64,000 bases of DNA, taken from positions 13,612,501-13,676,500 of the forward strand of contig JAUIMM010000113.1 in NCBI GenBank assembly GCA_031769625.1, written 5' to 3'. The translations under genes and the position numbers were made by a program. This document shows, piece after piece, positions 11,279-20,731 of this stretch (the first letter of the stretch is position 1; every line of letters begins with the position of its first letter). The notes beneath the pieces were generated by a model. It was not told where the DNA came from and made no database searches. It was given only the letters and a program-made list of their open reading frames with translations. The stretch is from Taudactylus pleione. Taxonomy: Eukaryota; Chordata; Amphibia; Anura; Myobatrachidae.

Positions 11279-11377
11279 ATGGCTACACCAGCGGAAATTG
11301 GGCATCTTCATTAATGCTTTGTCTCTCAGTTTTCTTTGAAATAACTCATAGGTTTCTTGGTCAAGATAGTGATGGAT
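11279..11377 (-). CDS. HOIP-like RBR ligase, RING1-IBR linker exon
   Basis: A 99-nt exon (33 codons, phase 0) with acceptor CTTGCTTTTGCAG and donor GTAAGT. It encodes [20 protein letters not shown] and then [13 protein letters not shown]. In HOIP the equivalent helix (pattern: Leu-Asp, Tyr, Leu-Phe, Lys-Leu) follows RING1 and ends with the Trp-Cys that opens the IBR. It joins in frame to DTQ of the exon at 24326-24508 and to CSFG of the exon at 8533-8622. Confidence 0.87.
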
Positions 11378-11849
11378 CTGCAAAAGCAAGAAAACATACA
11401 ATATGTGAGCATAATATGGCAACAATAGGCATAATAATATAACATTGTTTCATATACTGTAGGGATGCATTTAAATTATTATTTTTAGGATTTGGCTGAA
11501 TATAAAATTGTTTCTATAAGTTGCTTTATTAACATTAAGCATGGTAATATGCTATTAGTAGAAATGTAGTTACTGCATTAAATATTTCTAGAAAATCAGT
11601 ATTTGGAATTGGTTGACCTAAAAAGTTTTAGAATTTTGCTGAAGCTAAATCCTGCTTAGCGATTAAATGTATTATAACTGTGGGTTAGCAGAATCACTGG
11701 TTTTCTGCAATTTTCCTGTTCATGTTTTAGACACAATAGGCGCTATTCAGCAGTACTGCCAATACTGTCGGACAACATCAAAACAATATTTTTTTTGCTC
11801 CGTTCTTTTCCACGCTATTCAGGAAAAAATTCTCAGGGACAGCGGTCCC
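11378..11849 (-). other. Intron sequence, nothing recognised
   Basis: AT-rich, no feature recognised. Confidence 0.4.
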
Positions 11850-12086
11850 TGTGTATATATTTATATATACACTATATATATGTAGTAAAAACAGAAGGCA
11901 CTCAACAGGTCTCTGCAATGTAATGCAAAAAATCCAGACGGAGCCGGTAATGGCCATCACCATTACCGATTCCGTCTAGTTGAGCTCTGTTGAGTTGACA
12001 TTGCCGAGACCTGTTGAGTTGAACACTATTGGATAGGCGCCCAGGCACGCTGCTATCTGATGTTTGTGAGTGCACAGTATATACAC

Positions 12087-12122
<36 letters not shown>

Positions 12123-12125
12123 ATA
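11850..12125. repeat. TA and GA microsatellites with PLE-like 3' ends
   Basis: TA tracts at about 11856-11882 and 12080-12100 and a GA tract at 12100-12121. Read on the minus strand, the sequence next to the first TA tract is GAGACCTGTTGAGTGCCTTC then CTGTTTTTAC, matching the AGTGC-plus-T-run form seen at the 3' ends of other PLE-like insertions here (15719, 20534, 12350). A short inverted repeat (CGGTAATGGCCATCACCATTACCG) is at about 11945-11968. Confidence 0.5.
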
Positions 12126-12198
12126 CCCACTGTCCGGCACTCTGTTCCTCCTATCAATGATAGCCTCCGTGCCTTCCTTGTAATGGTAAAAACAAAAA

Positions 12199-12358
12199 TA
12201 AAATAGGCGGCACTGGAGGTCTTAAATGCAAATGGAAAGATTTACTCCAACATTTCAGGCCATATACATCCTTGACAAAAGGGCTGTATATGCCCTGAAA
12301 CGTTGGAGTAAATCTTTCCATCTACATTTAAGACCTCCAGTGCCGCCTATTTTATTTT

Positions 12359-12405
<47 letters not shown>
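12199..12405. repeat. Long hairpin ending in TA microsatellite
   Basis: 12199-12359 is a near-perfect inverted repeat with arms of about 70 bp: AATAGGCGGCACTGGAGGTC...GGAAAGATTTACTCCAAC and the reverse complement, with a central region TGACAAAAGGGCTGTATATG. It is followed by TA repeats to about 12403. The right arm ends CCAGTGCCGCC...TTTTATTTTTA(TA)n, similar to the other PLE-like 3' termini. CCCTGAAACGTTGG near 12290 echoes the hammerhead-like motif at 20614-20642. Confidence 0.75.
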
Positions 12406-12406
<1 letters not shown>

Positions 12407-12806
12407 AGGGGTGTGCACCGGCCACTTTTTGTGTTTTGGTTTTGGATCTGGATTTTTCTTCGTGTTTTGGATCTGGGTTGGTTTTGCCAAATCCACCCTT
12501 CCGGGTTTTGTGTTTTGGATCTGTATTTTTTTGGAAAAAAGCATAAAAACAGCTAAAATCACAGAATTTGGTGTTTTTTTTTGTTCCTACGCTATTATTA
12601 ACCTCAATAACATTCATTTCCACTCATTTCCAGTCTATTCTGAACACCTCACACCTCACAATATTGTTTTTAGGCCAAAAGGTTGCACCGAGGTAGCTGG
12701 ATGACTATGCTAAGCAACACAAGTGGGCGCACAAACACGTGACCCATCTAGGAGTGGCACTGCAGTGGCAGACAGGATGGCAGTTTCAAAAACTAGGCCC
12801 CAAAAG
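12406..12806 (-). mobile_element. Right end of ZBED-type hAT transposon, inverted
   Basis: Reverse complement of 6053-6454. It starts TAGGGGTGTGCACCGGCC, runs through GGTTTTGGATCTGG repeats and ends in the segment matching CTTTTGGGGCCTAG. It is a solo end with no transposase. It directly precedes the RBM7 pseudogene. Confidence 0.85.
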
Positions 12807-12880
12807 GCTCTGCTCAGTGACTTATCGTGTCACCCATCGACTGCTGTTGCTGTGCACACAGGACGGGACTCAGGAGAGAG

Positions 12881-13644
12881 ATGGGTGCCGCCGAGGCTGA
12901 TAGGACGCTGTTCGTGGGGAACTTAGCTCACAAGGCCACTGAGGAGATCCTGTTCGATCTGGTCCTGCAATTAACATTAAAATTCCAAAGGACGAGGATG
13001 GAAAGTCGAAACAATTTGCTTTTGTCAATTTCAAACATGAGGACTCTGTTCCCTATGGAATGAGTTTGTTAAATAGAATCAAACTCTTTGGGAGGCCGCT
13101 GAAAATTCAATTCAGATCAGGAAGCAGCCATGGCTCCGCAGAAGCAAATAGCGCAGCCTACTCACCACAAGGAAATGCCAGTTTTACTGGAAACAGTCCA
13201 TCAACACATGACCGCAGGCATGATGGCAATGGGAAGTTCACGAAATACCCTGAACTTTCACCTCCTGTTCCAAACTATCAGAGATCTTACTCTTCTCCGG
13301 ACAATCTTCAAAGACAAGCAATGATGAATAACTTCTATAGGTCGGAAACCCCTTATGGATCCAGCACAGCAGTGATGGCCCAACCCAGTTACTCGCCATC
13401 ACATTATCCGCCTCACCAAAGTCGGTACAGTCACGGATCCGATCATTCTCCGCCACATAGATATGATTCCTCTTCCAGCCACCGATCCAGTAGAAAACAT
13501 AGCTCTCATCCTTATCAAAAGGAGAGTTACCACAGTAGCAGAGACGTATACTATAGAGGAGGTCAGGAGGAGCACTATCATGGCACTGATGGCTGGAGTC
13601 CAAACTAGAGAAAAGAGCCTAGGTGGCATTCATCTCGCCACTAA
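12881..13644 (+). pseudogene. RBM7: Processed pseudogene of RBM7
   Basis: The frame starts ATGGGTGCCGCCGAGGC and encodes EADRTLFVGNLAHKATEEIL, the start of the RBM7 RNA-recognition motif. A short deletion and frameshift near 12960 removes part of the RRM. The correct frame resumes with KIPKDEDGKSKQFAFVNFKH, then IKLFGRPLKIQFRSGSS and a Ser/Tyr/His-rich tail. A premature TAG at 13606-13608 is followed in frame by RKEPRWHSSRH and a TAA at 13642-13644, matching the end of RBM7. No introns interrupt it, as expected for an mRNA-derived copy, though no clear poly(A) tail or target duplication was found; AATAAA is at 13766-13771. RBM7 is the RNA-binding subunit of the NEXT complex, which feeds RNA to the nuclear exosome. 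The copy lies in an RBR ligase intron on the opposite strand. Confidence 0.88.
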
Positions 13645-14360
13645 TCTGTCACAGTCACATCTACTTTTTACTGGATCTCTGTTTGGCCAGAAGTCTCTCT
13701 TCTTTTACTTCTACGCAAAAGAAATCCTTTCCTTGAGCCGTTAGGTGTCCTCTAAAGGACCAGAGAATAAAGCTGCAAAATATTATTCTAGTATTATGGG
13801 CAGATGGTTATATTCTCACATTTATTTTTTTTATGGCTCACATTGTGGGGGTTTTAAACAAGGTTTTTTTTTTTTTTAATTATTCAATGCAAGAAAATAC
13901 TTTTTAATAGAAAACTTAATGTAAAGTGAAATATATACCCTGTTTTAGAAGAACAGTACATGTCCTATTCTCAAGCAAATGAAAAAAGTTATATTAAATT
14001 AAATCTACAACTACACACATTAAAGCCATGCTATATGTGAGCTGAAAGGGCAGTTCCTAGTGAATGGATGTGCTGAATGTAGGTTCCACCCACACATTCA
14101 CTAACTGTATTGCGCATAGGTAGTTGATCCACCTTAGTGCTTACACAATATGAGCGATCTAATCCAAATATCTGGCCAAATCACACTCAATTGAGTGACC
14201 GTTGGGAGCTTGATTGGTTGGGAATTGTCTCTGTCCAATTGGTCTCTCTCTGGGGCTTGGTACATGGTACATGGACCCCATAGTCCCTGAAGCTGTCATT
14301 CCTTTACAGTGCGGTCACATTCTATACTTATTTGGGTGTATCATTGTATCAATGTTTTGG
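13645..14360. other. Pseudogene 3' UTR and unassigned sequence
   Basis: The first 150-250 bp are probably the RBM7 3' untranslated region. A T-run at 13865-13879 and general AT-richness follow. No other gene seen. Confidence 0.4.
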
Positions 14361-14437
14361 TTCGTTTGGGCCCCCACAAAACAAGCTGGCAATTAATCTG
14401 TCCCTGCACAAACTGGCTCTACAGAGGCAAGATGTCA
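14361..14437 (-). mobile_element. Fragment of ZBED-type hAT 3' region
   Basis: Reverse complement of about 5825-5902 (CCCACAAAACAAGCTGGCAA, then CTGTCCCTGCACAAACTGGC). It is cut off by the 21-bp tandem repeat that follows. Confidence 0.75.
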
Positions 14438-14625
14438 TGACAGGTGTGCCGATGACAGTGACAGGTGTGTTAACACGCACACAAATTTATTTATTTTTTC
14501 GGGCAGCAGCCCTTGACAGACAGCAGCACAGCATCCCTGTGCAGCTACGCCGATGACAGTGACAGGTGTGCCAATGACAGTGACAGGTGTGCCGATGACA
14601 GTGACAGGTGTGGCTAACACACACA
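14436..14625. repeat. 21-bp tandem repeats
   Basis: Copies of GATGACAGTGACAGGTGTGCC: one or two at about 14436-14472, then three or four at 14552-14620, separated by sequence containing CACGCACACAAATTTATT. Part of the same sequence follows the second block in diverged form. Confidence 0.8.
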
Positions 14626-14727
14626 CAAAAAAAATATTTATTTTTTTCTCACACTGGGGGTGGGTGAAGACGAGCACCCCTGAAGGACAGAGCACCACCT
14701 GGACAATAAGGACAACAGTATCCAGCC

Positions 14728-15048
14728 CCTATATGGACAACAGTAGCCAGTCAGCCCCTATATGGACAACAGTAGCCAGCCAGCCCCTGTGGTCAGCGTG
14801 ATTGTCAGCAGCAACAGATCCCAGCTCCCTCCCTGTGCACGCTCCACAGCTGGAATGAATCATGGTGGCGATCGCAGGACCTTTTATAGAATCCAAAACC
14901 CGCGAGAATCCGACAGCGGGATGATGACGTTTTGCCTCGTTTTCAGATCCGAGCCAGGCGGGAAACCCCGAGCCGGCTCGGATCCGGACACGGATCAGGG
15001 GGCTCAGCGGGGTTCGGGTTGCGGAAATCCGAACCCGCTCATCCCTAA

Positions 15049-15090
<42 letters not shown>

Positions 15091-15379
15091 ATCCAAAATA
15101 CACAGCACTCCAAGGGCTCCAAACTGGCAATCACATCAACAAGTGAAAAACAAACATACCTTGCATGTTATTTGGCACACCCCCCGTGGAGACTGACCGC
15201 CCGTCACTCCCGCGCCCGAGGGCTTGTCTCACCGGAAGTGACCTCACCACCTCCCATAACCAAGGTAACATGTAACAACAAAGACAAGGAACAGCAAACC
15301 ATGTTGATACATAAAACATTATTTGGCCGAATAGTCTCACCACATTAGTGATTAAAAATAATGCTAGACATCACAGCAG
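14728..15379. repeat. Direct repeat, copy A (with hAT-type end and PLE 3' end)
   Basis: This block recurs at 15394-16004, offset by 666 bp. It contains GGACAACAGTAGCCAG repeats, a hAT-like subterminal region with GATCCGAGCC motifs ending CCGAACCCGCTCATCCCTA (to about 15047), a TA microsatellite (15049-15087), and from 15088 a minus-oriented PLE 3' end starting CACAGCACTCCAAGGGCTCC. Confidence 0.85.
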
Positions 15380-15393
15380 CTGGCTGCTGTTGT

Positions 15394-16004
15394 CCTATAT
15401 GGACAACAGTAGCCAGTCAGCCCCTATATGGACAACAGTAGCCAGCCAGCCCCTGTGGTCAGCGTCAGTGTCAGCAGCAACAAATCCCAGCTCCCTCCCT
15501 CTGCACACTCCACAGCTGGAATGAAAATTGGCGGTGATCACAGGACCTTTTATAGAATCCAAAACCCGCAAGAATCCGACAGCGGGCTGATGACATTTTG
15601 CCTCGATTTCAGATCCGAGCCAGGCGGGAAACCCCGAGCCGGCTCGGATCCGGACTCGGATTTTGGGGTTCGGATTGCAGGAATCCGAACCCGCTCATCC
15701 CTAATATATGTATATATAAAAAAGACACAGCACTCCAAGGGCTCCAAACTGGCAATCACATCAACAAGTGAAAAACAAACATACCTTGCATGTTATATAG
15801 CACACCCCTCGTGGAGACTGACCGTCCGGCACTCCCACGCCCGAGGGCTTATCTCACCGGGAGTAACCTCACCACCTCCCATAACCAAGGTAACATGTAA
15901 CAACAAAGACACGGAACAGCAAACCATGTTGATACATAAAACATTATGTGGCCGAATAGTCTCACCACATTAGTGATTAAAAACAATACTAGACATCACA
16001 GCAG
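15394..16004. repeat. Direct repeat, copy B
   Basis: Second copy of 14728-15379, with a shorter TA tract (about 15706-15718) and scattered substitutions. Unlike copy A it runs directly into the rest of the PLE. The two copies show that about 650 bp were duplicated in tandem at some time after the PLE end was already in place. Confidence 0.85.
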
Positions 16005-16085
16005 AGAATACACTTCACAAATACACAATACATTAATAGCACAGTTTACATATACAATTACATAGAAAAGCAACAAAGCCCGAAT

Positions 16086-17402
16086 TAGTTCCTTGCAATA
16101 GATAAGAATTTGGCATCTTACGAAGACCTTGTGTTTCGTCAAGCAGACAAGGGGGGCGCCATTGTGGTGTTAAACCTTGATGATTACAAAATAGAAGCTG
16201 AGAAACAACTTATTGTCTGTTCTACCTATAAAAAATTGTCCTGTGATCCTACTGTGTCTTTCAAAAAAGAGCTAGACTCTTTGATATCTTCAGCTTGCAC
16301 CCAGGGGTTAATTTCTCCAGCTATTAAAAAATCTTTAGAAGTCAATCATCCCGTTAAACCCTTGCTGTACTTAATCCCCAAAATACATAAAGATCCGGTT
16401 AATCCACCCGGACGGCCTATCATAGCCGCCCATGGGTCATTATACCAGCCCATTTCTATGTACTTGGATGCTCTACTACAACCTTGTGTACGATCTCGGA
16501 CCACTTTTTTTGAAAGACACTAATAGATTATTATTGTCATTATCCAAGTTACCGGCGTTACCTCCGGATTGTGTTTTATGCTCTGTAGATGTCTGCAGCC
16601 TATATACATGCATTCCTCACGCAGCAGGTATGCAGGATACTAGGTTACTGATTACCAACAATCCACTGTATAGTGGACCTTGTGTTGAGCTGTTTATGGA
16701 GTTATTAGAGCTGGTGTTAACCTGTAATTATTTCATGTACGATGGCTCGTTCTTTTTGCAACTTTTGGGCTGTGCGATGGGGTCCAATGTGGCCCCATCG
16801 TACACTAATGCCTACATGTTTAGTGTTGAATACGATGTATTTTTTGCAGACCCAGCTGTTGCTAAGAATATAATTGCATTTTGTCGCTACATAGACGATT
16901 TATTGATTGTTTGGGGTGGCACACCACAATCTTTTGTTGATGTCATTAAGAATTACAACGACTTAAACCAACCTGTTAACTTTACCTACATCATAGACCT
17001 ACTGTACAAAGGGTTCATTTATTGGATGTAACACTAACTAAAAATGAGGGCAAATTATTGCCGTCACTCTTTACTAAAACCACAGACAGAAACAACATGT
17101 TGCTAGCTAGCAGTGCACATCCAGCCCCTTTGAAACATGCATTACCTTATTCCCAGTTCCTACGTGCTTTGAGAATAGCCAACAATCGAACTGAGGGTAT
17201 TAAACAACTTGAAGAGATGTATCTGAAATTTGCCCAGAAGGGCTATAGCCATTCAATGTTGGAACAAGCAAAATCTAAAGCGTTGGCAATTCCAGTGGAT
17301 ATGTTGTTATCCACTATATAAAAAGGACACACGTAACTCAAACAAACATATTTGGGTAAATAAGTATAATCATATGTGTACTTTCATTAACCATAAAGCT
17401 AA
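16086..17402 (+). pseudogene. PLE reverse transcriptase, frameshifted
   Basis: It begins FLAIDKNLASYEDLVFRQAD directly after the inverted repeat, with no start codon. RQADKGGAIVVLNLDDY, YLIPKIHKDPVNPPGRPI and DVCSLYTCIPH are PLE reverse-transcriptase landmarks. The catalytic motif YIDD is at 16888-16899 (context FCRYIDDLLIVWGG). The frame shifts near 16510 and again near 17015, then continues through TDRNNMLLASSAHPAPLKHA to the insertion at 17403. The usual N-terminal region is missing. Inactive. Confidence 0.88.
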
Positions 17403-18157
17403 GGGCCGTATTCAATTTGAGGCGTTAAGTCCGGATTCGCGGTAATTTACAGCCGATTACGTCATTATCGCCTGTTTTAGTTTTCCTCCGTATTCAATTT
17501 GAAAGACTTTCCGCCTAGGCGTTAAGTCAATGCAATGTAATAGGAGGTAAAGTTTCGCCTATGAATGGCAGGCATTAAAATGTGCAGAATTGGGGTTTTG
17601 GGGTGCAACGTTTCGGGAACCCCCGTGCAGCCTTCAGACAGCCCCCCAAAGGTAATCTGTGTAAGAAAAAATGTAAAAAAAATTAAGGACACCCCAAAAA
17701 TTGACTTTGAAAAGGGGGCAAAAAAAAAATTGGGGGTACAAACTTAAAAAATAGCGACCTTGACTCTGGGGGGGGTCCCCAAGTATGCCCCAAGTGTTTT
17801 TTTGATTGCAGGTGTTTGCGGCAGCTGGGTTTTTCACAATTTTTTTAAGTCACTTTAGGGAAAAAAAACACCTGCCTATTTAAAAACCCGACTTTCTTTT
17901 GCAGCCAAAAACGGGGGTACCCATAGTGATCCCCCATGTCTGGACATCTTTAGGGGGTCCTAGGATTATTTCCTGAAAATTCCCGTGTTTACCACCGATC
18001 CAAGTATCGCCGGGTCCCGTTTTCGCCTAGTTTCAAATTGAATACGGGGATACGCGGGCACGCGCGCGATACTTTATCGCCTAGAAAACAGGCGAAGCCA
18101 GCGTTAAGTCCGGGCCGCGTTAAGTTAACGCGGCTCGGCTCAAATTGAATACGGGCC
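17403..18157. mobile_element. MITE (GGGCCGTATTCAATTTG) inside the PLE
   Basis: Terminal inverted repeats GGGCCGTATTCAATTTGAG and CTCAAATTGAATACGGGCC, flanked by TAA on both sides (17400-17402 and 18158-18160). The 3-bp TAA duplication and GGGC start point to the PIF/Harbinger group. Internal C-rich and A-rich tracts, no coding capacity. Excising it rejoins INHKAK with the downstream PLE frame. Confidence 0.85.
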
Positions 18158-18160
18158 TAA

Positions 18161-18709
18161 GTCGCTATGGCCGATCATAACGACTGACAAAGACTTAAAA
18201 TACCTACACAATTCTGCTTTCATGTCATGTTACCGCAGAGGTAGGAACTTGAGGGAATATTTAGTCCACAACGACAGTTTGGTAAGAGTAAAAATACCTC
18301 TTTCCTGGGCGCTCCAAAATTGGGTTGCTTTAAGTGTCCTAATTGCACTACGTGCAGATTTCTTCAAACGGGACCCATATTTTTTCATAAAGACACAGGA
18401 ACTAAATTTAGTATTAGACATCATCTCACATGTACCAGCAATTTTGTTGTTTACTCCATTACTTGCCCTTGTTCGAAGTTATACATAGGGAAGACGGAGT
18501 GCACTTTTAGGGAACGTATGGCTCAGCATCGCTCAGCCATACGAGCGACTATAGCCTCAGGCAATAGCGAACAGCCAGTAGCAAGGCATTTTGCCTTGCC
18601 TAAACATAACATCTCATCCCTTAGGTACAGAATTATCGATCATATACCCCCCTTATTAGGGGAGGTGACAGAGCTTGTAAATTGCTTCAAAGGGAAACTG
18701 AGTGGATAA
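18161..18709 (+). pseudogene. PLE C-terminal part with GIY-YIG endonuclease
   Basis: After the MITE the PLE frame resumes. A linker with GCFKCPNCTTCRFLQTG (Cys-rich motif typical of PLEs) starts near 18320 and is followed by VVYSITCPCSKLYIGKTECT, the GIY-YIG nuclease core (YSI...LYIGKT), then FRERMAQHRSAIR and a final TAA at 18707-18709. There is at least one frame change between 18161 and 18320. GIY-YIG is the endonuclease that PLEs use to nick the target. Confidence 0.88.
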
Positions 18710-19384
18710 TTAGGTTGGACACTTTGGCCCCTAGAGGGCTTAATGAAACATTAGGATTACATTGTTTCACTTAGTGATAGTCGTTTGGTCATCTGATATT
18801 CTTTGTGTTTGTTTTATTTTTCATTTTCTTGTGTACATCTGTTCTGTTTCTAGGTTGAGGTCGTATATCATCACTTTTTGTGCCTATTGATATCGACTGA
18901 TATAGTACTGTATAAGATCGTTTAGATCTGCGCCCCTAGGCGAACATAAATTCGACACCAGTTTCACGCGTCTTGTTAGCGATTCTGTTAATTGTCTCCT
19001 CTGAGTAGCTTACGTTTGAGTCAATAAGATGAGTTACATGTCCATTTGTACATTGCTAGTATCTTTGATATCTATTGCAAGGAACTAATTCGGGCTTTGT
19101 TGCCTTTCTATGTAATTATATATGTAAACTGTGCTATTAATGTATTGTGTATTTGTGAATAACACCCGTTTTTTGGGGGATACCTGCAAATATTTAGTAT
19201 CACCTCCAATGTATGAAGGAGGGACTGCAGCAGATATCTCTGATTTCTGACAGCAGAGTTGCAGCCCCCATAGGTTTCTATGGGGAATGTGATGCTGTCA
19301 GATTTACCAAGCTTCCCGAGTTGGCCCCGCAGCTAATGCCATCTGAAAATGTCATTGTGCTGCTGTAGCCTATGGACTGCACTT
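18710..19384. other. PLE 3' region and adjoining sequence
   Basis: 18710-19166 is PLE 3' untranslated sequence ending in the inverted repeat. From 19167 (GTTTTTTGGGGGATACCTGC) an unrelated, unassigned sequence begins. Confidence 0.5.
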
Positions 19385-19775
19385 CATAAAATTTCCCGGG
19401 AGAGGGTTCCCTGAGCCTTCTAGAGGGGCCCAGGTCTGGCGCTGCTCTCCCCCTCCCTCCCTCCCTCACTCCTCCCACCCACACAGCAGCCCAGCACACA
19501 GCGTATGCTGGGCTGCAGTAGGAGACTGCTCGTGGCTGCTGAGCAGCAGCAGCCGCAGCAGTCTCCTATGCTTGTGGGAGGAGGAGCGATCACACTGATC
19601 GTGCCCCCATCTGGCTTTGCGCTGGGCTGAGGGGCTCACAGCGCCCCCCTCCCCTGCTACATGGTGCTGCAAAAGTGTTTTTTTTCTTCTTTCTTTAGCT
19701 CAAGGGGGCGTGTCCACACCTCCCGTGATTAAGCCACACCCCCTTCACCTGGGTTCTCTACGCCCCTATCAGCAA
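19385..19775. repeat. GC-rich interspersed repeat (AGCAGCCCAGCACACAGCG)
   Basis: Shares CAGCAGCCCAGCACACAGCG, GGCTTTGCGCTGGGCTGAGG and CTCAAGGGGGCGTG with 33092-33331 and, more weakly, with 25690-25945 and 10455-10575. It ends CTCTACGCCCCTAT. Contains a hairpin around GTAGGAGACTGCT...AGCAGTCTCCTA (19519-19567). Confidence 0.7.
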
Positions 19776-20439
19776 TGGCCGCCATGCTTGAGTGGTCAGT
19801 AGGCCACGCATGCGCAGGAGCCCCAATACAGAAGTGAAGAAACTGATGCAGTCTTTTCACTCTGAGCACATCGGAAAGGACATACTAATTTCAGAGCCCC
19901 TTTCCATGCGTGTGCTATTTAATACATCTGGCTTTCTGAATAGACCCTGATATTATTACAGACAAAACCTGGCATATTTTACCTGTAATAACATTACAGT
20001 GGCTGGCAAAATCATAGGAAAGGAGAGTTTGCAATACCGTGGCTCATGTAATAAACCGCTTGGAGTTGCATTACGCTATAGCATGTCACTTATCAGAAAA
20101 ACATCCAAGGAAAGAAAAGCTTCACTACTGATAAAGATAAATTTTCCTGCTGGCATGAAAAACAATGATGAAAAAAATTCAACATGCTATCTAAGCAGTT
20201 TTTCTATAACTCATGTGACAAGTGCAGGAGATATAACTACATTTTATTTTTACTTGTGATGTTTGCCTTCTATCTTAAATGCTGCATGGAGAGCCTGCTA
20301 GGCTAAACCCAGGAAATGCAATTGTAAGAGCTCTGCTCAAACCCAAAGGATTCAGCCAAATCTCAAACAGAATCCTGCATTTGGTATATTTCTAAGTCTT
20401 TAACATACAGTATACCATACATGTGTTTTCTGCATTCTG
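19776..20439. other. Intron sequence, nothing recognised
   Basis: No gene, exon or known repeat recognised. Confidence 0.4.
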
Positions 20440-20486
20440 CATTATTGCTGATATATATATATATATATATTTCTATATAGTATATA

Positions 20487-20533
<47 letters not shown>
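20440..20533. repeat. TA microsatellite
   Basis: Two runs of TA dinucleotides separated by TTTCTATATAGTATATACTGTG. Confidence 0.9.
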
Positions 20534-20534
<1 letters not shown>

Positions 20535-20700
20535 CAAGAAAAAAGAGGGGCACTCACCAGGCTTGTAAAAAAGTTAGTCCAGTTTTAATTCAAGTAATGT
20601 ACCATACTCAATGTTTCGGTCACAGTTTGTGACCTTCTTCAGGAGAACCAGCAACAAATAACAAAGTTCAGCAACAATAGCACAAGATACAGGAATAATA
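20534..20700 (-). repeat. PLE-like 3' end with hammerhead-like motif
   Basis: On the minus strand: CTGAAGA (20636-20642), an unpaired A, a 6-bp stem GGTCAC/GTGACC closing AAACT, then GAAAC (20613-20617), followed about 70 nt later by GGTGAGTGCCCCTC, a T-run and TA repeats. CTGANGA, stem II, GAAA is the hammerhead core order, and hammerhead ribozymes are known in Penelope-like elements. The extra A before the stem departs from the consensus, and stems I and III were not established. Confidence 0.45.
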
Positions 20701-20731
20701 CATATATATATGAATAATACATATATATATA

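Larger units (their letters stand above)
15719..19166 (+). mobile_element. Penelope-like element with inverted 3'-end copy at its left
   Basis: Plus-strand reverse transcriptase and GIY-YIG endonuclease pieces lie between inverted copies of about 95 bp: 16009-16104 (CACTTCACAAATACACAATA...TTCCTTGCAATAGAT) and its reverse complement at 19071-19165. The left copy is part of a longer minus-oriented PLE 3' end (15719-16104) that ends at a TA microsatellite. The RT frame begins right at the junction, so the plus-strand PLE is 5'-truncated. A MITE interrupts it at 17403-18157. Confidence 0.85.

Noticed and set aside
14762..15973. Two long plus-strand frames of 144 and 181 codons
   Set aside because: They are the two copies of a tandem-duplicated repeat block and run through a TA microsatellite and PLE end; no protein family.
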